Below, in pieces: positions 9,219 to 18,162 of a DNA stretch of 64,000 nt. Source of the DNA: Mesoterricola silvestris (lineage in GTDB: Bacteria > Acidobacteriota > Holophagae > Holophagales > Holophagaceae). Position numbers and translations under genes: made by a program. The first letter of the stretch is position 1. The number at the start of each line of letters is the position of its first letter. Under the pieces are notes generated by a model. That model made no database searches and had not been told where the DNA came from. It saw only the letters and a program-made list of their open reading frames with translations. The stretch lies in NCBI RefSeq assembly GCF_030295405.1, contig NZ_AP027080.1:2108001-2172000 (forward strand). The letters run 5' to 3'.

Positions 9219-11743
9219 CGGAGGCTCTGCTCGAGCACCTGCTGCAGCAGGGGGCGGTCGCTGTTCCGGGGTTCCTTGGCCACCAGGGCGCGAAGGGAGC
9301 CCAGGGCCACGGGGGTGCCCAGGGCGGCCAGGGACCGGCAGGCCGCCACCCGGATCTCCGTGGGCTCGGCGGTGGTGAAGATCCGCCCCTTGCGGCGCAC
9401 CAGCTCCTCCAGGAAGGGCAGGGCGGAGGGGTCCCCGATGGTGCCCAGCACCTCGGCGGCCCGGGCCCGGAGCTTCTCGGGCATGCGATGGTCCGTGGCG
9501 AAGGCGCCCAGGGTCGGGACGGCCGCGGCCGAACGGATCTGGCCGAAGGCGAACAGGATCTCCAGCATGGTGTCGGGGTCGGCCTTCCCGAAGGCGGCCA
9601 GGAGCGCGGGCATGGCCACGGGGCCGCCCACCTTCCAGGCGGTGCGCACCGCGGCGCAGCGCACCCGCACGTCGTGGTGCCCGAGGCAGGCCTCGGCGGG
9701 CTTGAGGGCGGCCATGTCGCCCATGTCCGCCATGAGGTTGAGGGTGTTGCGCACCAGGAACCACTTGGGGGATTCCAGGGACGCGATCACCGCCGGCAGG
9801 GCCAGGCCGCCCAGGCCGCGGATCACTTCCATGAGCCGCGCGCGCCGCTTGCGGTCCTGCTCCTCGCCCAGCACCTCCACCAGGGCCTGGGCGGCGGGCA
9901 TGCCCACCTTCTCCAGGTAGGGGATCAGTTCGTTGAGCAGGCTCTCGGGGTTGGAGGTGTGAAGCAGCTCCATCACCCGGGCCAGGGACTCGGGCTGGGC
10001 CAGGCGCTCCCAGAGCCACGCCAGGGCATCGGTGCGCCAGGGCTCCCGGGACGCCAGGAACATCACAAGGGCGTCCAGCTCCAGGAGGAGGGCATGGGCG
10101 TGGCCGGGCTCGCCCCGCTGGACCATCTCGTCCAGGGCCGTGCCCAGGGCCTCGGTGGTGATGTGGTGGGTGCGGGGGAGGCGCTCGGAGCCGAAATGGG
10201 CGGTGAGCCCGTGGAGCAGGGACAGTTCGCATTCGGGGGGGATGCCGGGCACCGCCAGCCAGTGGACCACCCCCCCCAGGGTGCGGGCCGCCATCTCGCG
10301 GCGGTGGGCGTCGTCGCTGGTGAGGTTGCGCACCACCTCCTCGAGGATGGTGCCGAAGGTGTCCAGCCGGCCCTCGTCCAGGAGCTTGCGGAGGAAGCGC
10401 AGGCGCTGGTCGTGGCTGAGCTTCCAGAGGTGGTCGTGCTCGGCCACGAGCCGGAGCTGCTCGTCGATGCCCATGGTCTCCCAGTCCATGCGGGAGACCA
10501 GGTCGTGGAGGTTCTCCAGCCCGAGGCCGCGGTTGCGCAGTTCGTTCTCCAGGGCCGCCAGGAGCCCCTGGAAGGAGGGGGAGCCCTGGAGGATCGCGTG
10601 GAGGTGGTCCTTGAGGGCGTCCCAGGTGTCGCCCTGGCCGGCGCCCTGGGCCAGCATCGAGGCCGTGGCGTGGCCGAAGATTTCCGGCGCCAGGGCCTGG
10701 AAGGCCATGCGCAGGCCCGCAGGCGAATGGGGCAGGGTGTCCAGGCCGGCCACCATGGACAGGAGGGTCCCCGGAGGCAGCTCCCGCAGGGCGGTGCGCA
10801 GGCCCTCCATCTGCTGGGCGGTGGGGAAGCCTTCCCCGAAACCCACGGCGGAAAGGGTGCCCGCCAGGAAGGAGAGGTCCATGGGGCCCTTCCCCAGGGC
10901 GTCCAGGTCCGCGGCGAGGTCGGGGCCGGGGCCGCCGGGACCGGCCTCGGGGCCGGGATGCTCGGGGCCGTCGGTGCCGGGGCCGCCCGGGCCGATGCCG
11001 CCGGGCCCGGGGCCGCCGGAGCCGAACTCCGCCGTGCCCGGCCCGCCGAAGCCGGGGGCGCCCAGGCCGGGGCCGCCGAAGCCGGGCATGCCCGGGCCGG
11101 GGCCCGGAGCGCCGGTGCCCTGCCAGCCCATGGCCGCGGCCTTGATCCCGTGCAGCTTCTGGAATTCCTGCCGCCACTGGTCGATCATGGCCTGGAGGGC
11201 GTCCAGGGTGGGGGCCGGCGGGGTCCTGGGCGCGGGTTCGACCGGGAGCTGGGCCCCGGCGGGAAGGGTCACGGGCCGCATGGCGGGGCCGGCATCGGGG
11301 GCGCTTCCGGCCTCCCCTTCCCGCACCTCCCGGTACTGCACCTGGCCCATTTCGATGTGCTGGAGGTTCTTGTCCCCGATGATCCGGCCCGCCCCCCCCA
11401 GCTCCTCGATGCGCGAGGGCTTGAGGATGAGCAGGTCCAGCAGCTCCTCCACCTCCCAGGTCTCGATTCCCCGGCTGAAGATGATCCCCGAGATCTGCCG
11501 CTCCGACAGGAGCTTGCCGGTGTTCGTCAGGTGGATGCCCTGGCCCTCGAAGGGCTGGCCGTCCACGAACATCCGGCCCCCCGAAGTGGCGACGTGGAGG
11601 GTGGGCCGGTCCTGCAGCCAGTCCTCGATGAGCATCGTCAGGGCCTCCATGGATCCCTTGGCCCTCGGGTGCGCGGCGGTGTACATCAGCCGGGTTTTGA
11701 GGGCCATCTGAAGGGTCTGCAGGAGTTCCTGGAAGTCGCTCAT
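9215..11743 (-). CDS. HEAT-repeat protein with Gly/Pro-rich linker
   Basis: An 842-residue protein with no enzymatic motif. Residues 1-170 form a globular region of unknown type. Residues about 206-274 are a glycine/proline low-complexity linker of the form GPGxPGFGGPG. From about 330 onward helical repeats dominate, ending in clear HEAT/PBS-lyase-like repeats near the C terminus (for example ALKPAEACLGHHDVRVRCAAVRT written in repeating form, and PSALPFLEELVRR). Such repeats make protein-interaction solenoids. The ATG at 11743 overlaps the upstream HD gene stop (ATGA), and its own stop overlaps the kinase start (GTGA). It therefore sits in the middle of a coupled HD-HEAT-kinase set and is best read as an adaptor for signalling (inference). 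Confidence 0.8.
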   Translation of the reverse strand: MSDFQELLQTLQMALKTRLMYTAAHPRAKGSMEALTMLIEDWLQDRPTLHVATSGGRMFVDGQPFEGQGIHLTNTGKLLSERQISGIIFSRGIETWEVEELLDLLILKPSRIEELGGAGRIIGDKNLQHIEMGQVQYREVREGEAGSAPDAGPAMRPVTLPAGAQLPVEPAPRTPPAPTLDALQAMIDQWRQEFQKLHGIKAAAMGWQGTGAPGPGPGMPGFGGPGLGAPGFGGPGTAEFGSGGPGPGGIGPGGPGTDGPEHPGPEAGPGGPGPDLAADLDALGKGPMDLSFLAGTLSAVGFGEGFPTAQQMEGLRTALRELPPGTLLSMVAGLDTLPHSPAGLRMAFQALAPEIFGHATASMLAQGAGQGDTWDALKDHLHAILQGSPSFQGLLAALENELRNRGLGLENLHDLVSRMDWETMGIDEQLRLVAEHDHLWKLSHDQRLRFLRKLLDEGRLDTFGTILEEVVRNLTSDDAHRREMAARTLGGVVHWLAVPGIPPECELSLLHGLTAHFGSERLPRTHHITTEALGTALDEMVQRGEPGHAHALLLELDALVMFLASREPWRTDALAWLWERLAQPESLARVMELLHTSNPESLLNELIPYLEKVGMPAAQALVEVLGEEQDRKRRARLMEVIRGLGGLALPAVIASLESPKWFLVRNTLNLMADMGDMAALKPAEACLGHHDVRVRCAAVRTAWKVGGPVAMPALLAAFGKADPDTMLEILFAFGQIRSAAAVPTLGAFATDHRMPEKLRARAAEVLGTIGDPSALPFLEELVRRKGRIFTTAEPTEIRVAACRSLAALGTPVALGSLRALVAKEPRNSDRPLLQQVLEQSLR

Positions 11744-12408
11744 GGCGTGGAGGGCTCCATGGGATCGCTCCACTCGCGGCGGAGCTGTTCGTAGTAGGCC
11801 TCGAGGAAGGCCAGGCGGCGCCCGGCCTCGGCGCGGCCGGCGTCGGTGTTCATGCTGCCGGCGATGTCCCGGGCCAGGCCCAGCCAGTGCCGGCCCCGGG
11901 CGAGGATGGTGGCGGTGTCCACGGGGCCGAAGCCCCCGGAGATGCAGTTGTAGTGCACGAGGCTGGCGGCCCCGAGCTTGCTGAGCTTGTCGGCGTCCCA
12001 GAGGCAGGCGGTTTCCGCGGGCTCCAGGCGGCGGGTCAGCTTGAGGCCCACGTGGTGCTCGATGGCGTGGCGCACGGCGGGGATCTTGCCGGGGGGGAAG
12101 TCCGTGCCTTCCAGGATGCCGGCCACCGCGTCCGAGGCTTCCTGGGCGTGGTGGTCCGGGGTCCGGGGGGCGTTGAGGACCTTGCGGCAGTCATGGAGCC
12201 AGGCCGCGCACTCCACCACGTCGGGGTCGGCCCCCGCCAGGGGGGCCAGCCACTTCGCCAGCCTCACGGCGGCCAGGGTGTGCTCGAACCGGTAGTCGAA
12301 GACAGGCCTGCCTTCGTGCGAGGTGCCCCAGAAGCGGATGGCGTCCGCCCTCGACTGGGCCCCCAGGGCCTCCTCGCAACGCTGTCTCCATGGGGTCATG
12401 GCGGTCAT
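11740..12408 (-). CDS. HD-domain phosphohydrolase
   Basis: A 222-residue HD-superfamily metal-dependent phosphohydrolase. The expected metal ligands are visible: H43 in FEHTL, the H72-D73 pair in WLHDCRK, H118/H119 in AIEHH, and D138 or D140 in DADKLSKLG. The order resembles small YedJ/YqeK-like HD enzymes that act on nucleotides, but the substrate cannot be read from sequence. The start ATG at 12408 overlaps the hutH stop in ATGA, and the stop overlaps the start of the HEAT-repeat gene, so it is translated as part of a coupled run. No GGDEF or EAL domain is attached. Confidence 0.85.
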   Translation of the reverse strand: MTAMTPWRQRCEEALGAQSRADAIRFWGTSHEGRPVFDYRFEHTLAAVRLAKWLAPLAGADPDVVECAAWLHDCRKVLNAPRTPDHHAQEASDAVAGILEGTDFPPGKIPAVRHAIEHHVGLKLTRRLEPAETACLWDADKLSKLGAASLVHYNCISGGFGPVDTATILARGRHWLGLARDIAGSMNTDAGRAEAGRRLAFLEAYYEQLRREWSDPMEPSTP

Positions 12409-13889
12409 TCTCCCACATGCACCCGCAACGCGTCAGCGGCGTGTGCGATCTCCTCGTACATCGGGCGGTCGTTCCAGGGGGGGCAGGCCGCGGCGAGCCG
12501 TTCCATGAGGGGCTCCAGGCCCCGGGCGGGGGCCATGCCCAGGATGCGCACCCCCTCCAGGGCCATGCGGGCCTCCAGGGCCAGCACCTGCTCCAGGGCG
12601 TCCACGGCCCGCATGAGCTTGCGGGCGGCGATGGGGCCCATGCTCACGTGGTCCTCCTTGCCGGCGCTGGTGGGGATGGTGTCCACGCAGGCCGGGTGGG
12701 CCAGGCCCTTCATTTCCGAGACCAGGGCGGCGGAGGTGACGTGGGCCATCATGAAGCCCGATTCCAGGCCGCCCTCCCGGGTGAGGAAGGCGGGCAGGTC
12801 CGAGTAGGCCGGGTTCACCAGCCGCTCCTGGCGCCGCTCCGAGATGCTGGCCAGATCGCAGGCGGCGATGGCCAGCAGATCGCAGGCGAAGGCGGGGTAC
12901 TGGCCGTGGAAGTTGCCGCCGCTGCGGCTCTCCTGGGTCTCGGTGAAGATCATGGGATTGTCCGTGGCGCTGTTGAGCTCGCGCTGGAGGATCTCTCCCG
13001 CGAACTTCAGGGCGTCCCGGGTGACCCCGTGCACCTGGGGGATGCAGCGCAGGGAATAGGCGTCCTGGACCCGGGTGCAGTCCTTGTGGCTCTCGGCGAT
13101 CTCGCTGGTCTCGCCCAGGATCTCGCGCATGTGGGCGGCCACCTGGATCTGGCCGGGGTGGGGGCGGGCCTGGTGGATGCGGGGATCGTAGGGGGCCCGG
13201 GTGCCCCGCAGGGCCTCCAGGCTCAGGGCTGCGATCTCGTCGGCCAGGGGCACCAGGTCCATGAGCCGGGCCACGGCCAGGTTGCCCACGGCGGTGATGA
13301 GCTGGGTGCCGTTGATGAGGGCCAGGCCCTCCTTGGGCTCCAGGGTGATGGGCTGAAGGCCGGCCTTGGCCAGGGCCCGGCCCCCGGGGATGTGGGCCTC
13401 GCCGTCCCAGGCCAGGCCTTCGCCCACCAGGAGCAGGGCCATGTGCGCCAGGGGGGCCAGGTCCCCCGAGGCCCCCACGCTGCCCTGGGAGGGCACCACG
13501 GGCAGCACGTCCCGGTTGAGGCAGGCCGCCAGGAGGCGGATGGGCTCGGGGCGGATGCCCGAATGGCCCTTGAGCAGGCAGTTGATGCGCGCCGCCATGA
13601 GGGCCCGGGTCTGGTCCTTGGGCAGGGGCTCGCCCACGCCCGCGGCGTGGCTGCGCACGAGGTTGAGCTGGAGGGTGGCGAGCTGGTCGGGGGGGATCAC
13701 CACCGTGGCGAACTGGCCGAAGCCGGTATTGATGCCGTAGACCGTCCTCCCCTCGTCCAGGATGCGCTGGATCACCTTCCGGTTCTCCGCCACCCGGGCC
13801 AGGGCCTTCTCGTCCAGGGTGACGGCGGAGCCCAGGGCGATGCCCCTCAGGACGCGCGCGTCAAGATCGTTTCCGTTCAGGCTGGTCAT
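12405..13889 (-). CDS. hutH: Histidine ammonia-lyase
   Basis: A 494-residue aromatic amino acid ammonia-lyase that eliminates ammonia from histidine to give urocanate. The A140-S141-G142 triad that cyclises into the MIO electrophile lies in GSVGASGDLAPLAHM. The substrate-selectivity pair is S80-H81 (RSHAAG), the histidine-type pattern; tyrosine and phenylalanine lyases usually have F-H or F-L there. YGINTGFG and SATDNPMIF are also present. No hutU, hutI or hutG lies in the window, so a complete urocanate pathway is not encoded here. It follows the MFS gene by 19 bases with its own AACGGAG ribosome site, and is coupled by ATGA to the HD gene. Confidence 0.92.
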   Translation of the reverse strand: MTSLNGNDLDARVLRGIALGSAVTLDEKALARVAENRKVIQRILDEGRTVYGINTGFGQFATVVIPPDQLATLQLNLVRSHAAGVGEPLPKDQTRALMAARINCLLKGHSGIRPEPIRLLAACLNRDVLPVVPSQGSVGASGDLAPLAHMALLLVGEGLAWDGEAHIPGGRALAKAGLQPITLEPKEGLALINGTQLITAVGNLAVARLMDLVPLADEIAALSLEALRGTRAPYDPRIHQARPHPGQIQVAAHMREILGETSEIAESHKDCTRVQDAYSLRCIPQVHGVTRDALKFAGEILQRELNSATDNPMIFTETQESRSGGNFHGQYPAFACDLLAIAACDLASISERRQERLVNPAYSDLPAFLTREGGLESGFMMAHVTSAALVSEMKGLAHPACVDTIPTSAGKEDHVSMGPIAARKLMRAVDALEQVLALEARMALEGVRILGMAPARGLEPLMERLAAACPPWNDRPMYEEIAHAADALRVHVGE

Positions 13890-13908
13890 GCAATCTCCGT
13901 TGGAAGTT

Positions 13909-15189
13909 TCAGATGGGATCTTCCTCGGGCAGGGGCGCCGGCGTGCGGAGGAGCCCGATGGCCACCACGAGGCCGAGGGTCAGGCATGCCGCCGCCACCC
14001 AGTAGGGCGCCGCATAGCCGAACCTGGCGAAGGTATAGGTGCCCAGAAGCGGACCGACGATGCGTCCGATGGTGGACATGGATGTTATGACACCAAACAA
14101 GCCCCCCTGCTCGTCCTTGGGCGTGATCTGGCTGGCCAGGGCCGAGGTGGCGGTCTGGTTCATGCCCGAGCCCCACACCAGGGGCACCATGACCAGGAGG
14201 AAGGGGGCCTCCCAGGGGGCGTAGGGGATCAGGGGCAGGCTGCAGGCCATCATGGCCAGGCCCGCCAGCTGCGCGACCCGCTCGGGGATGCGCTTGGCCA
14301 CCACCCGCACCAGGCCGCCCTGGTAGATGACGATGAGCACGCCCACGAAGGCGAAGAGGTACCCCACCCCCCGCTGGCTGAAATTGAAGCGCCGGGCGCA
14401 GAGGAGGGCGTAGGTGCCCTCCATCATGGCGAACCCGGTCATGGCCAGGAAGGCGATGAGGAGTATCTGGGGCATGCCGGGGCGCTTCAGGGCGTGCACC
14501 AGGGCGTGGCCGCGGCTCTGCACCTTCCGGGCGTGGGTCCTGGCCTCGGGGCCCAGGGTCTCGGGGAGCCAGATCAGCACGAGCATGGACGCGAAAAAGC
14601 TCATGCCCGCGGCCACGAAGAAGGGCAGGTGCCACCCGTGGGTGGCGAGCATCGTCTTGCCCAGCTGGGAGCCGGAGAGGATCCCCGCGATGGCCGGCCC
14701 CAGGACGAAGCCCAGGCCGAAGGCGGCCCCGATGATCCCCAGGGCCTTGGAGCGCTCCTGGGGGGAGGAGGAGTCCGCCATGGCCGCCTGGGCCACGGAG
14801 ATGTTGCCCCCCGTGACGCCGTCCAGGACGCGCGCCCCCAGCACCCATTCGAACCTCCCGGTCATGGCCATGAGGAGGTAGGCCGCGCAGGTGCCCATGA
14901 GGGACATCCACAGCACCGGCCTGCGTCCCACCAGGTCCGACACCCGCCCGAGGATGGGCGCGGCGATGAACTGGGCGATGGGGTGGATCACCAGGACCAC
15001 CCCCGCCCAGAAGACGAAGGGGGAGTCCTTGAGGTTGAGGGCCTGGTTCACCCAGTCCATCCAGGGGGAGGGATGCAGGGCCAGGGTCTTCGCGTAGAGC
15101 GGAAGGATGGGAATGACGATGCCGAAGCCGAGAAGATCCACGACGACGGTGCAGAAAATGGCCAACTGGGCCCGTTTTGATGGCTGCAT
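13909..15189 (-). CDS. MFS transporter, TetA-like drug/solute exporter
   Basis: A 426-residue major facilitator with about twelve hydrophobic segments. The loop between helices 2 and 3 carries the MFS signature GRVSDLVGRRPVLW, and a matching region follows helix 5 (GPAIAGILSGSQLG). The N-terminal LAIFCTVVVDLLGFGIVIPILP stretch, written with spaces in its helix, is typical of the TetA/Bcr type of proton antiporters. The start follows GGAGAAGTC by a normal spacing. It heads the minus-strand block with hutH directly after it, so a role in histidine- or urocanate-linked transport is possible, but a drug-efflux role is equally plausible. Confidence 0.88.
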   Translation of the reverse strand: MQPSKRAQLAIFCTVVVDLLGFGIVIPILPLYAKTLALHPSPWMDWVNQALNLKDSPFVFWAGVVLVIHPIAQFIAAPILGRVSDLVGRRPVLWMSLMGTCAAYLLMAMTGRFEWVLGARVLDGVTGGNISVAQAAMADSSSPQERSKALGIIGAAFGLGFVLGPAIAGILSGSQLGKTMLATHGWHLPFFVAAGMSFFASMLVLIWLPETLGPEARTHARKVQSRGHALVHALKRPGMPQILLIAFLAMTGFAMMEGTYALLCARRFNFSQRGVGYLFAFVGVLIVIYQGGLVRVVAKRIPERVAQLAGLAMMACSLPLIPYAPWEAPFLLVMVPLVWGSGMNQTATSALASQITPKDEQGGLFGVITSMSTIGRIVGPLLGTYTFARFGYAAPYWVAAACLTLGLVVAIGLLRTPAPLPEEDPI

Positions 15190-15341
15190 GACTTCTCCAA
15201 CCTACTAACATACAGAGTCGGAGCCCACCTTTCACCTGCGACGATTTCTCGCTTACCTTCCAGGCCTGATTCATGGTTACCTGGAAAGGCCACGGGTTGA
15301 ATTGTCTCTATGAGTTATTTCTAGCCAAGGGAACGGCAACG

Positions 15342-15770
15342 ATGGTCAACTGGCACGCGGAGCACACCCTGGACACCTCGGCGGAGCCCGGGGACGTCTG
15401 GGCCAAGCTGGAGGAGGTGTCCGCCTGGCCCCAGTGGGACACGGGCATCACCTGGGCCGAGCTTTCGGGCCCCTTCTCCTCCGGCACCCGGGGGCGCCTG
15501 GAGATCCGGGGCGAAGGCCGCCGGGTCTTCCGCCTGGCCCGGGTGGAGGAGCGGTCCTCCTTCACGGCCCTGGTGAAGCTCCCCCTGGCCGAGATCCGCC
15601 ACACCCACGCCCAGGAGGCCTGCGACCTGGGCACCCGCATGACCCACCGCATCGAGATCACCGGGCCCCTGTCCTGGTTCTACGCCCTCACCCGGGGCCG
15701 GACCCTGCGGGAGGGCCTGGCCCCCGGCATGCGCACCCTGGCGCGCATGGCCTCGGCCCGGCAATCATAG
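15342..15770 (+). CDS. SRPBCC (START-like) family protein
   Basis: A 142-residue single-domain protein of the SRPBCC/polyketide cyclase-like fold, a cavity-forming fold that binds small hydrophobic ligands. Visible hallmarks are the opening strand NWHAEHTLDTSAEPGDVWAK split by a turn, the W..WD motif (SAWPQWDTGI), a mid-protein GTRGRL turn and a long C-terminal helix. The ATG at 15342 is preferred to an upstream in-frame ATG at 15273 because homologues begin just before this strand and a GGGAAC site precedes it. It is divergent from the MFS gene. The ligand is unknown. Confidence 0.75.
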   Translation: MVNWHAEHTLDTSAEPGDVWAKLEEVSAWPQWDTGITWAELSGPFSSGTRGRLEIRGEGRRVFRLARVEERSSFTALVKLPLAEIRHTHAQEACDLGTRMTHRIEITGPLSWFYALTRGRTLREGLAPGMRTLARMASARQS

Positions 15771-15778
15771 GAAATTCA

Positions 15779-16939
15779 TTATTTTCCGCCCGCCGGGGCG
15801 ATGCTTTTTCCCACCCGCCCGATGCCCTCGGGGAAGTCCGCGGGCAGGAGGCTGCACACCAGGTGCCCGTCCCCGGGCAGGTCGAAGAAATGCCCCGGAT
15901 GGATCAGCACCCCGGCTTCCCGGAGGAGGCGCAGGGCCAGGTCCTCCCCCGGCTCCAGGGCGGGAACCCGGAGGATGGCCGACCAGCCTCCCTCCACCCG
16001 GGCCCGGGAAAGGGAGGGACGGCGGGCCAGTTCGGCGTCCAGGGCGGCCAGGTTCGAGGCCAGCCGTGCCCGGAGCCCGGCCTGGATGCCGGGGGCCAGG
16101 GCCAGGAGGGGGCCCGCGGCGGCCAGGGCCGGGGCCGACACGGACAGGTACTGGTCGGCGATGAAGGCCAGGGGCTCCAGGCAGGCCCGGGCCGGGGCCC
16201 CCCGGGCCACGATCCAGCCCAGCTTGATCTGGGGCAGGGCGGCGATCTTGCTCAGGCCGGAAAGCACGAAGAGGGGGCAGGGCGGGTCCGCCTCCCCCAG
16301 GGCCGTGGGGAGGTGGTCCGGGGCGGGCTCCAGGGCGTAGTCGGCGAAGACCTCGTCCACCAGCAGCGCCAGCCCCCGCTCCGCGCAGAAGGCCAGGAGC
16401 CTGGGCCACTCCTCCCGGGAGAGGAACTGGCCGGTGGGGTTGTTGGGATTGACCACCACCACCGCCCGGGTGCGGGGGGTGGCCGCCCCGGCCAGGGCCT
16501 GGAAATCCAGGTCCCACCGGTCCGTGCGCAGGGCGGGCACCTGCCGGGCCTCCACCCCCTCCAGGGCCGCCAGCCAGTGGAAGAGGGGGTAGCTGGGGGA
16601 CGGCACCAGCACCTGGTCCCCGGGGTCGCAGAGGAGCTTGAAGAGCCACCCGTACGCCTCGGAGGTGGAGGCCGTGAGCACCAGGTCCCCGGGGTCCACC
16701 CCGTGCCAGGCCGCCACCGCCTCCCGGGCCCGGGCGGCGCCCCGGGGGTCCGGGTCGTAGGCCAGCACGGAAGGCGCGGCCAGGGCCGCCAGGATCCCGG
16801 CCTCCGGATAGGGCAGCCCGCACCGGGTGGGGTTGGAGGACGTGAGATCCAGGAAGGGGCGGCCCTGGGCCCGGAACGCGGCGATTTCCCGGGACAGGGC
16901 ATTGGACTCGAACGAGCCGGGGAGGCGTCTGGATATCAT
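15779..16939 (-). CDS. Class I/II PLP-dependent aminotransferase
   Basis: A 386-residue fold-type I aminotransferase. The PLP-lysine is in LSGLSKIAALPQIKLGW, and the substrate- and cofactor-binding NPNNPTGQFLS and LLVDEVFADYAL are intact. The N terminus (FLDLTSSNPTRCGLPYP) and overall length match the aspartate/alanine/aromatic aminotransferase group; the amino donor cannot be fixed. The start ATG at 16939 opposes the elbB start by 24 bases, so the two genes share a very short divergent promoter region. The stop lies eight bases from the convergent SRPBCC stop. Confidence 0.88.
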   Translation of the reverse strand: MISRRLPGSFESNALSREIAAFRAQGRPFLDLTSSNPTRCGLPYPEAGILAALAAPSVLAYDPDPRGAARAREAVAAWHGVDPGDLVLTASTSEAYGWLFKLLCDPGDQVLVPSPSYPLFHWLAALEGVEARQVPALRTDRWDLDFQALAGAATPRTRAVVVVNPNNPTGQFLSREEWPRLLAFCAERGLALLVDEVFADYALEPAPDHLPTALGEADPPCPLFVLSGLSKIAALPQIKLGWIVARGAPARACLEPLAFIADQYLSVSAPALAAAGPLLALAPGIQAGLRARLASNLAALDAELARRPSLSRARVEGGWSAILRVPALEPGEDLALRLLREAGVLIHPGHFFDLPGDGHLVCSLLPADFPEGIGRVGKSIAPAGGK

Positions 16940-16963
16940 GGACCCAGGATACAGGAGGCGGAC

Positions 16964-17653
16964 ATGAGCCAGGTTCCCAACGTCGCGGTGCTCCTCGCGG
17001 GATGCGGCCACGTGGATGGCGCGGAGATCCGGGAGGCGGTCTTCACCCTGCTGGCCCTGGACCAGCACGGGGCCCGGGTGCAGTGCTTCGCCCCGGACGC
17101 GCCCCAGGCCGAGGTGGTGGACCACCGCGGAGGCCAGCGCACCGGAGCCGCGCGCAATATCCTCGAAGAGGCCTCCCGCATCGCCCGGGCGGGCAAGTGC
17201 CTGGACCTGGCCAAGGCCGACCCCGCGTCCTTCGACGCCCTGCTCCTGCCCGGGGGCGCCGGCGTCGCGAAGAATTTCTGCACCTTCGCCCGGGAGGGGG
17301 CCGCCGGCACCGTGCGCCCCGATGTCCTGAAGTTCGTCTCGGCCTTCTTCGAGGCCGGCAAGCCCGTGGGCGCCATCTGCATCGCCCCCGCCCTGGTGGC
17401 CATGGTGCTTTCCTCCCTGGGCCGCAAGGGGACCCTGACCCTGGGTTCGGGCGAAGGGGTCGCCGGCGCCATGGCCCAGCTGGGCATCGCCCACCGGGCG
17501 GTGCCCTCCGCCCGGGAGATCGTCGTCGACGAGGCCCTGAACCTGGTGACGACCCCCGCCTACATGTACGACGACGCCCGCATCTCCGACGTCTGGGCGG
17601 GCATCGAACGCTGCTGCGCCGAGGTGGTCGGCAGGATCCGCCCCGGCAGGTGA
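16964..17653 (+). CDS. elbB: ElbB-type DJ-1/PfpI glyoxalase-like protein
   Basis: A 229-residue protein of the class I glutamine amidotransferase-like (DJ-1/PfpI) superfamily. VAVLLAGCGHVDGAEI at the N terminus, DALLLPGGAGVAKN in the middle and the nucleophile-elbow cysteine in GAICIAPAL match ElbB, which has been tied to isoprenoid biosynthesis and shows glyoxalase activity in vitro. GSGEG and the C-terminal VTTPAYMYDDARI are also typical. AGGAGG lies just before the ATG. It is transcribed away from the aminotransferase. Confidence 0.88.
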   Translation: MSQVPNVAVLLAGCGHVDGAEIREAVFTLLALDQHGARVQCFAPDAPQAEVVDHRGGQRTGAARNILEEASRIARAGKCLDLAKADPASFDALLLPGGAGVAKNFCTFAREGAAGTVRPDVLKFVSAFFEAGKPVGAICIAPALVAMVLSSLGRKGTLTLGSGEGVAGAMAQLGIAHRAVPSAREIVVDEALNLVTTPAYMYDDARISDVWAGIERCCAEVVGRIRPGR

Positions 17654-17685
17654 ATCCTTCTTCCGGGTCTTCGCATTCCTGGAGC

Positions 17686-17704
17686 GTCCGGGTTCCGCCC
17701 GGAC
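17686..17704 (+). other. Stem-loop between elbB and a small secreted gene
   Basis: GTCCGGG and CCCGGAC form a perfect seven-base stem around a five-base loop, 33 bases after the elbB stop. There is no U-rich tail, so it is not a classical intrinsic terminator; it may stabilise or end the elbB message. Confidence 0.4.
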
Positions 17705-17731
17705 CGAAGCCCCCCGCGAAAAGGAGTTCCC

Positions 17732-18004
17732 ATGCCCGTCCCCGCCTGGCCCAGGGCCTGTTCCCTGGCCGTGATCCTGGCCCTGTCCCACGCGCCGGCC
17801 GCCGCCCTGCCTCCCAAGCCCGCCGAGCCCGGGGGAACCCGGATCCTGGGCGGCGTCTTCGTCCCCACGGGGCCCTGGAGGATCTTCGCGAACCTGGCGG
17901 GCTTCCGCGCCATGCAGCCCGTACCCATGGGCCCGGGGAATGCCGTCCCCCTGGTTCAGCCGCGGATCCCCCCGCCGCCGGGTTCTCCCCGGCCACCCCG
18001 GTGA
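17732..18004 (+). CDS. Small secreted proline-rich protein, unknown
   Basis: A 90-residue product that I do not recognise. Residues 1-26 look like a signal peptide: a positive start, a hydrophobic core (SLAVILALSHA) and an AAA cleavage region. The mature part is short and rich in glycine and proline, with a tail of PPPPGSPRPPR. AAGGAG lies eight bases before the ATG, which is the best reason to accept it. It stands alone between elbB and an oppositely oriented gene. A chance reading frame in GC-rich DNA remains possible. Confidence 0.5.
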   Translation: MPVPAWPRACSLAVILALSHAPAAALPPKPAEPGGTRILGGVFVPTGPWRIFANLAGFRAMQPVPMGPGNAVPLVQPRIPPPPGSPRPPR

Positions 18005-18162
18005 GGCCCTGGGGGCCGGCGCGCCGGGTTCAGCAGGGGTGCAACATCATCCCCACCCTTCCGCGTTCATCCCCGTCCATCCCCGGCGAGCATTGCTTGC
18101 CACTTACCGGTCCTAGGCTCAATCATCGGCAGGCGAGATCGCTGAGGTCTTGATACCAGGGC

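Noticed and set aside
12405-13889. Phenylalanine or tyrosine ammonia-lyase as an alternative name
   Set aside because: The selectivity pair is S-H, the histidine-lyase type, so histidine is the better call.
18036-18110. Another copy of the dispersed repeat
   Set aside because: Only short words such as GTTCATCCCC are shared; the ends and the middle blocks are missing.
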